A program made the translations under genes and the position numbers. From Nocardioides sp. Root140 (GTDB lineage: Bacteria > Actinomycetota > Actinomycetes > Propionibacteriales > Nocardioidaceae), in contig NZ_LMFI01000016.1 in NCBI RefSeq assembly GCF_001426745.1, positions 204,176 to 268,175 on the forward strand: a DNA stretch of 64,000 bases, given 5' to 3'. Shown one piece after another: positions 35,750 through 43,136 of this stretch. Position 1 is the first letter of the stretch. The number at the start of each line of letters is the position of its first letter. The notes beneath the pieces are model-generated. The model had not been told where the DNA came from, ran no database searches, and saw nothing but the letters and a program-made list of their open reading frames with translations.

Positions 35750-36619
35750 TCAGCGGCTCAGCTGCACGACGTCCTTGTCGGCCCGGGTCAGCTTGTGCGG
35801 GTTGCGCACGAGGTACATCTCGGTGACCACCCCGTCCTCGAACCGCACTGTGCCGACCACGTCGAGCACGCCATCGAGGAAGAACCGGATCGCCGGCTGG
35901 CCGTTGACCTGCACCGTGTCGAGTGTCATCACACCCGCGTCGCGCCCCATCACACCGACCAGCCAGCGCATCACCTTGTCGCGGCCGTGGATCGGGCGCA
36001 GTGCGGCCTGCCGGAGCCCGCCGCCGTCGCTGAACATGACGACGTCGGGCGCCATCACGTCCATCAAGACTTGGAGGTCGCCGCCTGCCGCGGCCGCCAT
36101 GAACCGCTCCAGCACGCTCTCGGTGTCCGCCGGTACGACGGCCCGCGGGCGTCGGGCCTGCACGTGCTTGCCGGCCCGGCTCGCGATCTGGCGCACCGCC
36201 GGCTCCGACTTGTCGACCGCGGCAGCGATCTCGGGGTACTCGAAACCGAAGACCTCCCGCAGCACGAACACTGCGCGCTCGGTGGGGTTCAGCGTCTCGA
36301 GCACCATCAGCATCGCCGTCGAGACGGAGTCGGCCAGCTCGACGTCATCGGCGACGTCGGGCGTGGTCAACAACGGCTCGGGCAGCCATGGTCCGACGTA
36401 CGACTCCCGGCGCCGCTCGAGCGTGCGCATCCGGTTGAGTGCCTGCCGGGTGGCGATCCGCACCAGGTAGGCCCGCGGGTCGCGCACCTCGGGCTGGTCG
36501 ACCTCGGCCCAACGCAGCCACGTCTCCTGGACGACGTCCTCGGCGTCGGCGGCCGAGGAGAGCATCTCGTAGGCAACCGTGAAGAGCAGGTTGCGGTGCT
36601 CGACGAAGGGATCGCTCAC
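35750..36619 (-). CDS. ECF41-family RNA polymerase sigma factor
   Basis: 289 aa from GTG 36619. Sigma2 region: HRNLLFTVAYEMLSSAADAEDVVQETWLRW. Sigma4 region: LNPTERAVFVLREVFGFEYPEIAAAVDKSE. A C-terminal SnoaL-like domain follows. The ECF41 hallmarks are visible: the linker WLPEPL, the DGGG motif, and NPHKL near the end (NPDKL in the family). In this family the extension modulates sigma activity in place of an anti-sigma factor. It follows its AhpD-like partner by 8 nt. Confidence 0.93.
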   Translation of the reverse strand: MSDPFVEHRNLLFTVAYEMLSSAADAEDVVQETWLRWAEVDQPEVRDPRAYLVRIATRQALNRMRTLERRRESYVGPWLPEPLLTTPDVADDVELADSVSTAMLMVLETLNPTERAVFVLREVFGFEYPEIAAAVDKSEPAVRQIASRAGKHVQARRPRAVVPADTESVLERFMAAAAGGDLQVLMDVMAPDVVMFSDGGGLRQAALRPIHGRDKVMRWLVGVMGRDAGVMTLDTVQVNGQPAIRFFLDGVLDVVGTVRFEDGVVTEMYLVRNPHKLTRADKDVVQLSR

Positions 36620-36627
36620 GGGTGGTC

Positions 36628-37230
36628 TCACCGTGCCAAGGGTGCCAGTTCGCACGTGTCCGAGTAACCCTGCGAGGCGAGTCCCATCGCGGCGTTGGTG
36701 CGCGAGCGCATGTTCTCCAACGAGATCATCGCGGTCAGCTCGACGGTGGCCTCGACACCCAGCTGGCGGTGCAGGTTGTCGACCATCTCGTCGTCGACCT
36801 CGGGCGGTGTGGCGGTCATCGCCTCGGCGTACTCCAGGACGTCGCGCTCGAGCGGGGTGAAGACGTCGCTGTCGCGCCACACCGGCACCTGGCGGATCTT
36901 GGCCTCGTCGAGCCCCTTGTTGTGGGCCATGAAGTAGCCGAAGTCCATGCACCAGCTGCACCCGATCATCGCCGCGCTGGCCATCTCGGCGTACGACTTC
37001 AGGTTGGGGTCGAGGGCGCTGAACTTCGCGACCTTGCCCTCGAACGAAAGGATCGCCTTGGTCAACGGCTTGTGGTGGTACATCACGTAGGCGAAGTCGG
37101 GCACCTCGCCGTACGTCCGCTTGGCGTAGCCGCTGAGCATCCGGCCGTAGATGCCGTCGAGCTCGGCCTTGGGGATCCGGAAGTTGCTGGTCGTCTTGCT
37201 GGTCGTCTTGCTGGGCGTCTTGCTGGGCAT
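36628..37230 (-). CDS. AhpD-like / carboxymuconolactone decarboxylase-family protein, ECF41 partner
   Basis: 200 aa from ATG 37230, which has a strong GGAGGA. The N-terminal SKT repeats (SKTPSKTTSKTTSN) are encoded by a 12-bp tandem repeat. The AhpD core has the redox pair in IGCSWCMDFGYFMAH and the downstream helix VELTAMISLENMRSRTN. ECF41 genes are typically paired with a carboxymuconolactone decarboxylase, oxidoreductase or epimerase gene, and this fits. It may be a peroxidase or thiol-redox enzyme; the substrate is unknown. Confidence 0.9.
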   Translation of the reverse strand: MPSKTPSKTTSKTTSNFRIPKAELDGIYGRMLSGYAKRTYGEVPDFAYVMYHHKPLTKAILSFEGKVAKFSALDPNLKSYAEMASAAMIGCSWCMDFGYFMAHNKGLDEAKIRQVPVWRDSDVFTPLERDVLEYAEAMTATPPEVDDEMVDNLHRQLGVEATVELTAMISLENMRSRTNAAMGLASQGYSDTCELAPLAR

Positions 37231-37285
37231 GGCTCCTCCTGCGGAGACCCGGGGCCCCACCTGCTGGAGCCCGTTCGCCCATGAA

Positions 37286-37312
37286 GACACCGGCCGTCCC
37301 GGATCTGTGACA
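37286..37312 (-). promoter_or_regulatory. ECF41-type promoter
   Basis: On the minus strand TGTCACA (37306-37312) is followed by a 16-nt spacer and TGTC (37286-37289), close to the published ECF41 consensus TGTCACA-N16-CGTC. Immediately upstream, a 15-bp unit containing TTCACAGGCTGACC is repeated twice (37313-37342). It should drive the AhpD-like gene and the sigma factor itself. Confidence 0.75.
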
Positions 37313-37350
37313 GGTCAGCCTGTGAAGGGTCAGCCTGTGAAGGGGTCCGG

Positions 37351-37419
37351 ACTTGTGCGGTGCTGTTGACGGTTCGCACGCGTCACAACGCGTGTGGAGC
37401 GACCGTAACCCCGCGTTAC
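37351..37419 (-). repeat. Right 69-bp inverted repeat of the ECF41 cassette
   Basis: Inverse copy of 35623-35691 with two mismatches. It ends 1 nt before the stop codon of the MBL hydrolase gene and so occupies its whole downstream region. No transposase or clear target duplication is seen. Confidence 0.95.
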
Positions 37420-37420
37420 A

Positions 37421-38431
37421 TCAGGGGATCGCGTAGATGTGGACGCCGTCGGTGAGGGTGCGGGTCATCTCGCCGCGAGCGACGAGCAGCTCGAGGTGGG
37501 CCCGGGTCTCGAGGGTGGCCAGCGCCGAGTTGAAGAGGTCGAGGTCCTTCAGCTTCCGCTCGTGACGGGTCCATGGCAGCCGGGCGGCCACGTCGTACGA
37601 CGACGCCGGCTCGGCGGCGACCGCTTCGCGACAGAGGTCGAGTCGTACGTCGTGGTGTGCGGTCAGCTCGTCGACCCGCGCATGGGTCGAGCCGGTGACC
37701 GCACCGTGCGCGGGCAGCAGCCGCAGGTCGGGCATCGCGCGCACCTTCGCCAGCGAGTTCAGGAAGTCGCCGAGCGGCTGGCCGGCCAGCTTGGGCTCGA
37801 AGCCGATCGAGGGAGTGATCGTCGGCAGCACGTGGTCGCCGGCGAAGAGCAGTCCGTCGCCGTGGTCGGCGAAGACGTAGTGGCCCTGGGTGTGACCGGG
37901 CGTCGAGACCGCCTCGAGCGTGCGCTGCCCGACCGCGATCTCGTGGTCGCCGCTGAGCCAGGTGTCAGGTGCCTCCCACAGGGTCAGGTCGGGAGTCATC
38001 TCGGCCGTGTAGGTGCCCCAGTCGGTGGCCATCTGGCCCGCGCCGGAGGTGCGCAGCACCTCGACGTAGGGGTCCTCCTCGACGTCGGGGTCGTGGATCA
38101 GGTCGAGGGTCGGCTTGTCGCCGATGCCGAGCGAGACGTGCGAGCCGAACTCACGGCGCACGGTCACGGCCTGCGTGTAGTGGTCGCGGTGCACGTGCGT
38201 GACCAGGAACCGGGTGATGTCGGAGACCTGGCGGTCGATCGAGGCCAGTGACTTCTCCAGCAGGGTGCGCGACTCCTCGATCGCCCAGCCGCCGTCGATC
38301 AGGGTCAGCCCGTCGCCGGTGTCGATCGCGTAGACGTTGACCGCACGCAGCCCGTCCATCGGCAGGGGCAGCGGGATGCGGTGCACGCCGGGGGCGACCT
38401 CGAACGCTCCCGGCTCGGTCCAGTCAGTCAT
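37421..38431 (-). CDS. Metallo-beta-lactamase-fold hydrolase
   Basis: 336 aa. Metal site HxHxDH in THVHRDHYT, further ligands in STPGHTQGHYVF, AGDHVLPTITPS and PAHG near 245. A C-terminal winged-helix-like region follows (ARLPWTRHERKLKDLDLFNSA). This architecture is that of LACTB2-like MBL proteins, often acting on thioesters or RNA. It is the third gene behind the KstR-like operator, suggesting lipid or steroid degradation, but the substrate is unproven. Confidence 0.85.
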   Translation of the reverse strand: MTDWTEPGAFEVAPGVHRIPLPLPMDGLRAVNVYAIDTGDGLTLIDGGWAIEESRTLLEKSLASIDRQVSDITRFLVTHVHRDHYTQAVTVRREFGSHVSLGIGDKPTLDLIHDPDVEEDPYVEVLRTSGAGQMATDWGTYTAEMTPDLTLWEAPDTWLSGDHEIAVGQRTLEAVSTPGHTQGHYVFADHGDGLLFAGDHVLPTITPSIGFEPKLAGQPLGDFLNSLAKVRAMPDLRLLPAHGAVTGSTHARVDELTAHHDVRLDLCREAVAAEPASSYDVAARLPWTRHERKLKDLDLFNSALATLETRAHLELLVARGEMTRTLTDGVHIYAIP

Positions 38432-38463
38432 CGGGCCACCATGTCACGTACCGCCGGGTCACT

Positions 38464-39267
38464 TCAGGTGACGTCCGGCACACCGAGATCGAGGTTCGGC
38501 TGCTGGATGCCGCCGTCGATCTCGAGCAGCTTCCCGGTGACGTACTGACCGGCCCTCGACGCCAGGTAGACGACGCCGGCGGCGATGTCCTCGGGCTCCC
38601 CCACCCGGCCCAACGGGGTCCGGGTCTCCAGCTGCTCCATCATCTCGGGCACGCCGGCGACGAACTCCAGCGCGCTGGTCATCACCGAGCCGACGAAGAC
38701 GCCGTTGACCCGGATGCGCGGGGCCAGGTCGGTGGCCGCCAGCCGGGTCCAGTGCGCCAGCGCCGCCTTGGCGGTGCCGTAGGCGAGGTAGCCCCGACCC
38801 GACGCGCGCCCCATCATCGAGCTGATCGAGACGATCGACCTCTGCGCGTCCGGCGGACCGGTCAGCATCAGCGGCACGGCCGCCCGGCTCAGCGCGTGCG
38901 CCGTGCTGACGTTGAAGTGGAACGCCTCTTCCAGGTAGGCCACGTCGGTGTCGAGGAAGGCGTTCGGGATGGTGCCGCCGACGTTGTTGACCACGATGTC
39001 GAGTCGGCCGAACGCGTCGTACGCCGCCTGCGCGAGGCCCGCGGCCGCGTCGGTGTCCGACAGGTCCGCCGGTACGACGACCGCACGGCGCCCCGCACCA
39101 CGCACCAGATCGGCGACCGCCTCCAGCTGGTCTGCGTGCCGGGCCGCGATCAGCACGTCGGCGCCTGCCTGTGCGAGTGCGACGGCGGTGGCCGCACCGA
39201 TCCCGCGACCGGCCCCGGTGACGACCGCGACGTGGTCGGTGACGGTGAACCTGTCGAGGATGCTCAA
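38464..39267 (-). CDS. Short-chain dehydrogenase/reductase
   Basis: 267 aa from a TTG overlapping the upstream stop (TTGA), with AAGGGG as RBS. Classical SDR: cofactor loop VTGAGRGIGAATA, NNVGG, catalytic Ser in ISSMMGR and Tyr-x3-Lys in YGTAKAAL. ADLSD after strand 3 fits NAD(P) binding. It is a likely 3-hydroxyacyl- or hydroxysteroid-type dehydrogenase by context. Confidence 0.88.
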   Translation of the reverse strand: MSILDRFTVTDHVAVVTGAGRGIGAATAVALAQAGADVLIAARHADQLEAVADLVRGAGRRAVVVPADLSDTDAAAGLAQAAYDAFGRLDIVVNNVGGTIPNAFLDTDVAYLEEAFHFNVSTAHALSRAAVPLMLTGPPDAQRSIVSISSMMGRASGRGYLAYGTAKAALAHWTRLAATDLAPRIRVNGVFVGSVMTSALEFVAGVPEMMEQLETRTPLGRVGEPEDIAAGVVYLASRAGQYVTGKLLEIDGGIQQPNLDLGVPDVT

Positions 39268-40349
39268 GAGACGAGCCCCTTGCCGGTCACGTGGAGCAGG
39301 TCCAGCGCGGTGACGATGCCGGGCTCCGCCGCGACCACGGAGGACACCGAGTTCACCAGACGCTGTGCGGTGGTGACCATGCCCGAGACGTTGTGGTCGC
39401 CGTCCTCACCACGGTGCGTGAAGTCGACCTTCATCATCGGCTGACCGGTGATCTCGACGCGGTAGCAGCCGCCACCCTCGGGCGGGGTCGGCCACTCGGG
39501 CACCTGGTCCTCAGCGGTGCGCGTGATGTGCTCGAGGACGATCTTGTCCTCGCCGTCGACGCGGCCGATGACCTGGAACCTCACTGCCCCCATCGTGCCG
39601 GCGGCGATGTCGACGGAGACGGTCTCGGTGTCGACCGGCGCCGGACGCCGGTCGACGGTCTCGGTGAGCGGCTCGTCGAGCGTGACCCCGAGCCCGGCGG
39701 CGATCTGCCGGACCACGGATCCCCAACCCATGCTGAGGATTCCGGGCTGCCACAGCATCACGTCGTCGGCGTCGACCGGCTTGCCGAAACCGAAGATGTC
39801 GCGCATGACGACGGGTTGGTAGTACGTCGAGTAGTCGGCGATCTCGCTGACCTTCACCTGGTCGATGCGCTGCGAGAGCGACGTCATCACCAGTGGCAGC
39901 ACGTCGTTGGCGAATCCCGGATCGATGCCGTTGACGTGCAGGCTCGCACCGCCCTCGGCGCAGGCCTTCTCGAGGGAGCTGAGCGCCTCGTCCCACAGCA
40001 CGCCGTACGGGTACTGCAGCAGCACCGGTCCGCTGGAGACCACGTTGATGCCGGCCGCGACGAATGCCTGGAGGTCCTCGATCGCCTCGAAGATGCGGTC
40101 GTCGGTCATCGCGGTGTGCACGATCGCGTCCGGCGCCAGCGCGATCAACGCGTCGCGGTCGGTGGTCGCGGTGACGCCGAGGTCGCGGTCGAACCCGGCC
40201 AGTCGCCCGACGTCCTGGCCGTCCTTCTCCGGACCGGAGACCCAGACCCCGACCAGCTCGAGATCGGGGTGCCGGTCGATGCCGGCGATGACATGGCGGC
40301 CGACAGTTCCGGTGGACCAGCCGACGACGCGCAGGGGTTCAGTGCTCAT
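39264..40349 (-). CDS. NAD(P)-dependent reductase of the dihydrodipicolinate reductase-like family
   Basis: 361 aa from ATG 40349. Rossmann N-terminus (VVGWSTGTVGRHVIAG), then DAIVHTAMTDD and NVVSSGPVLLQYPYG. C-terminal domain with NGIDPGFANDVLPL. These are the traits of actinobacterial DapB-like or diaminopentanoate dehydrogenase-like proteins, commonly found in steroid/lipid regulons. First gene of a three-gene unit. Its start codon lies just 5 nt from the operator, so the mRNA is probably leaderless or nearly so. Confidence 0.8.
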   Translation of the reverse strand: MSTEPLRVVGWSTGTVGRHVIAGIDRHPDLELVGVWVSGPEKDGQDVGRLAGFDRDLGVTATTDRDALIALAPDAIVHTAMTDDRIFEAIEDLQAFVAAGINVVSSGPVLLQYPYGVLWDEALSSLEKACAEGGASLHVNGIDPGFANDVLPLVMTSLSQRIDQVKVSEIADYSTYYQPVVMRDIFGFGKPVDADDVMLWQPGILSMGWGSVVRQIAAGLGVTLDEPLTETVDRRPAPVDTETVSVDIAAGTMGAVRFQVIGRVDGEDKIVLEHITRTAEDQVPEWPTPPEGGGCYRVEITGQPMMKVDFTHRGEDGDHNVSGMVTTAQRLVNSVSSVVAAEPGIVTALDLLHVTGKGLVS

Positions 40350-40354
40350 GCGAG

Positions 40355-40380
40355 CCAACCTAGAACACGTTCTAGGTTGG
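40355..40380. promoter_or_regulatory. KstR-like TetR operator palindrome
   Basis: Arms CCAACCTAGAAC and GTTCTAGGTTGG flank a 2-nt centre; 12 bp per arm, perfect. The core TAGAAC-NN-GTTCTA matches the mycobacterial KstR operator pattern. It lies between divergent genes at 40349 and 40432 and could control both. Confidence 0.75.
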
Positions 40381-40431
40381 CGGAAGGCCCTAGTCTCCTC
40401 ACAAACACCCTCGAGTCCGGGAGGCGGACCC

Positions 40432-40722
40432 ATGAGCGACGAAGAAGAAGTCGAAGCAACCCTCAGCGTCGGAGCCCGGTTCATCGGCGACCCGGAGTCG
40501 CTGCACGTCGTCGCCCTCGGTGGCGAGAAGCCGGGGATGTTCCTCGAGCTGGTCGACTTCAGCCAGCCGCAGGCGGCCGAGGACGACGAGGACTGGAACC
40601 TCGACCCGAGCTCCGACCTCGGGCTGAAGGTCACCATGGCCGGCCTCGACCCCGAGGTCGCCGTACAGCTGCTGAAGGTGGCCGCGGAGTTCCTCGAGCA
40701 GGCCGAGTTCGAAGAGGGCTGA
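40432..40722 (+). CDS. Small acidic conserved-type protein, function unknown
   Basis: 96 aa, ATG with GGGAGG 7 nt upstream. Very acidic at both ends (MSDEEEVEATLS.., ..EFLEQAEFEEG), with a central beta-rich part (VVALGGEKPGMFLELVDF) and a C-terminal helix (GLDPEVAVQLLKVAAEFLEQ). No motif I recognise. Divergent from the KstR-controlled unit and may share its operator. Confidence 0.7.
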   Translation: MSDEEEVEATLSVGARFIGDPESLHVVALGGEKPGMFLELVDFSQPQAAEDDEDWNLDPSSDLGLKVTMAGLDPEVAVQLLKVAAEFLEQAEFEEG

Positions 40723-40846
40723 GCTCCGACGGGGCCGAGTTCCCACGGGCCGGGCACTGCGCCTGTGCCTTCCCTTCCGGCGTACGGCGACGCACACTGG
40801 AAGGGAGCACAGCGCATGCTCGCTCGGGACCTTGGAGATGACGGCC

Positions 40847-41509
40847 ATGCACGACAAGCTTCTGCACAGCATCAAGGCCACGCACGACGTCCTCGACGAA
40901 CGGCTCTCCACCGCTGAGTGGCACAAGCCGACACACGACAGGCCGCGCGACCGCTTCCCTGCCACGGACACCTTCCTGGCCAGCGCGAGCCGACACCTCG
41001 CCGCGGCGAACGCCGTGCTCGTGCCGGCCGCACGACGGCGACTGCCTGACGGCAACGACGTCGCCCACCGGTTCTCCCGCACCAGCCGCGACCTCGAGTA
41101 CGCCATGGCCCAGACCAAGGCCAAGCTGTACGGCGAGGCGCACGCGATCCACCGCCCGTGGCACGACATCTGGGCCGACCTGCACCGGCGCTTCGACGAG
41201 TTCATGGCGCTCGAGGAGGAAGTGGTCACCGCCCTCGTCGAACACACCACCTCAGAGGCGCGCTCCGACCTGGCCGACCGCGTCTACGGTGCGGAGCTGC
41301 ACTCGCCCACGCGACCCCACCCCTACGTGCCGCACCTCGGCCTGCCCGGCAAGGTGGCCCGGCGCATCTGCCTGGGCGTCGACCACTTCTGGGACACCAC
41401 CGAGGGCCGGATGATCCCCGAGCCGGTCAAGCCGCACGACCGCGACCACGACGGCAAGCTGGCGCAGTACCTCCTCGCCGACCCGCACCTCCCGGGCGAC
41501 GAGGCCTGA
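40847..41509 (+). CDS. Helical protein, possibly hemerythrin-like
   Basis: About 220 aa from ATG 40847 (GGAG 9 nt upstream); ATG 40838 and TTG 40832 are alternatives. Rich in His/Asp/Glu with a helical pattern suggestive of a HHE cation-binding bundle (IKATHDVLDERL, ASRHLAAANAVLVPAARR, RRFDEFMALEEEVVTALVEH). A His-rich C-terminus follows (LHSPTRPHPYVPH). No exact family recognised; possible iron or oxygen binding is inference. Confidence 0.65.
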   Translation: MHDKLLHSIKATHDVLDERLSTAEWHKPTHDRPRDRFPATDTFLASASRHLAAANAVLVPAARRRLPDGNDVAHRFSRTSRDLEYAMAQTKAKLYGEAHAIHRPWHDIWADLHRRFDEFMALEEEVVTALVEHTTSEARSDLADRVYGAELHSPTRPHPYVPHLGLPGKVARRICLGVDHFWDTTEGRMIPEPVKPHDRDHDGKLAQYLLADPHLPGDEA

Positions 41510-41516
41510 CCATCCG

Positions 41517-41729
41517 TCACTCCTGCGGCAGGTCCTGTCCTGCCGGCCGCACCTGCGCGTCCGGCCCCGGGTAGACGAGTGACTCGTGCCCGTCCGTCCA
41601 GCGCACGAGGAAGGGCGGGGTGCCCTCCGATCCGCGCGCCTCGAGGATCTCCGCCTCACGCTCCGCTTCGCCGACGTGCCCGCTGTGCACGATCAGCCGG
41701 TCCCCCGCACCCGCATGCATCCCTGTCAT
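41517..41729 (-). CDS. DUF1918 small protein
   Basis: About 70 aa from ATG 41729 (AAGGAG upstream); ATG 41720 gives the usual family start MHAGAGDRLIVHSG. The SH3-like DUF1918 core is complete: AEILEARG, PPFLVRWTDGHESLVYPGPDA. Widespread in actinobacteria, function unknown. Converges with the helical-protein gene across 7 nt. Confidence 0.85.
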   Translation of the reverse strand: MTGMHAGAGDRLIVHSGHVGEAEREAEILEARGSEGTPPFLVRWTDGHESLVYPGPDAQVRPAGQDLPQE

Positions 41730-41761
41730 CACAGTTCGCTCCTTCCTGGCCGGAACCGCCG

Positions 41762-41779
41762 GGGCGCGAGACCGCGCCC
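41762..41779 (-). terminator. Short GC hairpin after ilvA
   Basis: GGGCGCG (41762-41768) and CGCGCCC (41773-41779) with a 4-nt loop, about 60 nt past the ilvA stop on the minus strand. It probably helps terminate the dadA-like/ilvA transcript. Confidence 0.4.
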
Positions 41780-41842
41780 TTCAGTGGTCAGTCTTCTCCC
41801 TTCCCGGGAGCAGGCCAAGGGCTTCGGGCAACTCAGCGAGGC

Positions 41843-43126
41843 TCAGAGCAGGAAGCTGAACACCGGGGACCCCGGCGGGACCAGCTCGATGGTCAACGGG
41901 CTCGCCGTCATGCGCTCCATCAGCTCGGCGAGATCGGTGGCGCGCTCGAGCTCGATGCCGACCAGGGCCGGCCCGGTCTCGCGGTTGTTCTTCTTGACGT
42001 ACTCGAAGACCACGATGTCCGCGCCCTCGATCAGGACGTCCTCGAGGAAGTGCCGCAGCGCGCCAGGCTCCTGGGGGAAGGTCACCAGGAAGTAGTGCCG
42101 CAGCCCCTCGTGGAGCAGCGAGCGCTCGACGATCTCGGCGTAGCGACTGACGTCGTTGTTGCCGCCCGACACGATCGCCGCGACCGCCCGGCCGCCCGCG
42201 TCGATGCGGGAGACGGCCGCGCTGGCCAGGGCACCGGCGGGCTCCGCGATGACGCCCTCGGTCTGGTAGAGCGCGAGCATCTCGGTGCACACCGCCCCCT
42301 CGGGCACGGTCACCACCTCGTCGACCAGGTCGCGCACGATCGGGTAGGTCAGGTCGCCCACGCGGCCGACCGCGGCGCCGTCGATGAAGGTGTCGAGCTC
42401 GGTCAGCCCGATCGGCGCCCCGTGGCCCAGTGCGGCGGTCATGCTGGCCGCCCCCGCGGGCTCGGCGCCGACGATCCGGATGTCGGGGTGCCGCTCACGC
42501 AGCCACAGCGCGATGCCGGAGATGAGTCCGCCGCCGCCGATCGGCACCACCACGGTGCCGAGATCGTGGCCGGCCTCGAGGGCCTGCTCGACCAGCTCGG
42601 GCCCGATGGTGCCCTGCCCGACGATCGTGCGCGGGTCGTCGAACGGGTGCACGTAGACCGCACCGGACTGCTCCGCGTCGGCGTGGGCGGCCGCGCTCGC
42701 CTCGTCGTACGAGCTGCCGACCATGACCAGCTCGACCAGGCCCTCGCCGAGGGCGAGGATGCGTTGCCGCTTCTGCCGCGGGGTGTTCTGGGGTACGACG
42801 ACCCGACCGTGGATGCCCAACGTGGCGCAGCTCAGTGCGAGACCCTGCCCGTGGTTGCCGGCGCTGGCGCAGACCACGCCGCGTTCGCGCTCGGCGTCGG
42901 TGAGCCCGGCGATCAGGTGGTGCGCACCGCGGATCTTGTAGGAGCGGGAGAGCTGCTGGTCCTCACGCTTGAGCAGCACGGGCACCCCGGCCCGTTCGCT
43001 GAGCCGCACGCTCAGCTCCAACGGCGTACGCCGGACCACCGGGCGCAGCACCTCGGCCGCGCGTTCGACGCCGGCCGCGCTGAGGTGGGCGCCGGTGAGA
43101 TCGCCAGTGAGATCGGGGAGGGTCAC
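41843..43126 (-). CDS. ilvA: Threonine dehydratase (ammonia-lyase) with one ACT-like domain
   Basis: 427 aa, GTG start 10 nt after the upstream stop. PLP Lys in SRSYKIRGA, pocket ASAGNHGQG, phosphate loop PIGGGGLISG, and VSGGNNDVSRY. A C-terminal ACT-like domain (HYFLVTFPQEPGALRHFLED) runs from ~345. This is the shorter single-ACT form. It deaminates threonine to 2-oxobutyrate. The coding order after a D-amino-acid-dehydrogenase-like gene suggests amino-acid catabolism or isoleucine supply. Confidence 0.93.
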   Translation of the reverse strand: MTLPDLTGDLTGAHLSAAGVERAAEVLRPVVRRTPLELSVRLSERAGVPVLLKREDQQLSRSYKIRGAHHLIAGLTDAERERGVVCASAGNHGQGLALSCATLGIHGRVVVPQNTPRQKRQRILALGEGLVELVMVGSSYDEASAAAHADAEQSGAVYVHPFDDPRTIVGQGTIGPELVEQALEAGHDLGTVVVPIGGGGLISGIALWLRERHPDIRIVGAEPAGAASMTAALGHGAPIGLTELDTFIDGAAVGRVGDLTYPIVRDLVDEVVTVPEGAVCTEMLALYQTEGVIAEPAGALASAAVSRIDAGGRAVAAIVSGGNNDVSRYAEIVERSLLHEGLRHYFLVTFPQEPGALRHFLEDVLIEGADIVVFEYVKKNNRETGPALVGIELERATDLAELMERMTASPLTIELVPPGSPVFSFLL

Positions 43127-43136
43127 TCCCCCGATG

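Noticed and set aside
35623..37419. Insertion sequence
   Set aside because: Strong inverted repeats are present, but there is no transposase or clear target duplication, so I call only a cassette.
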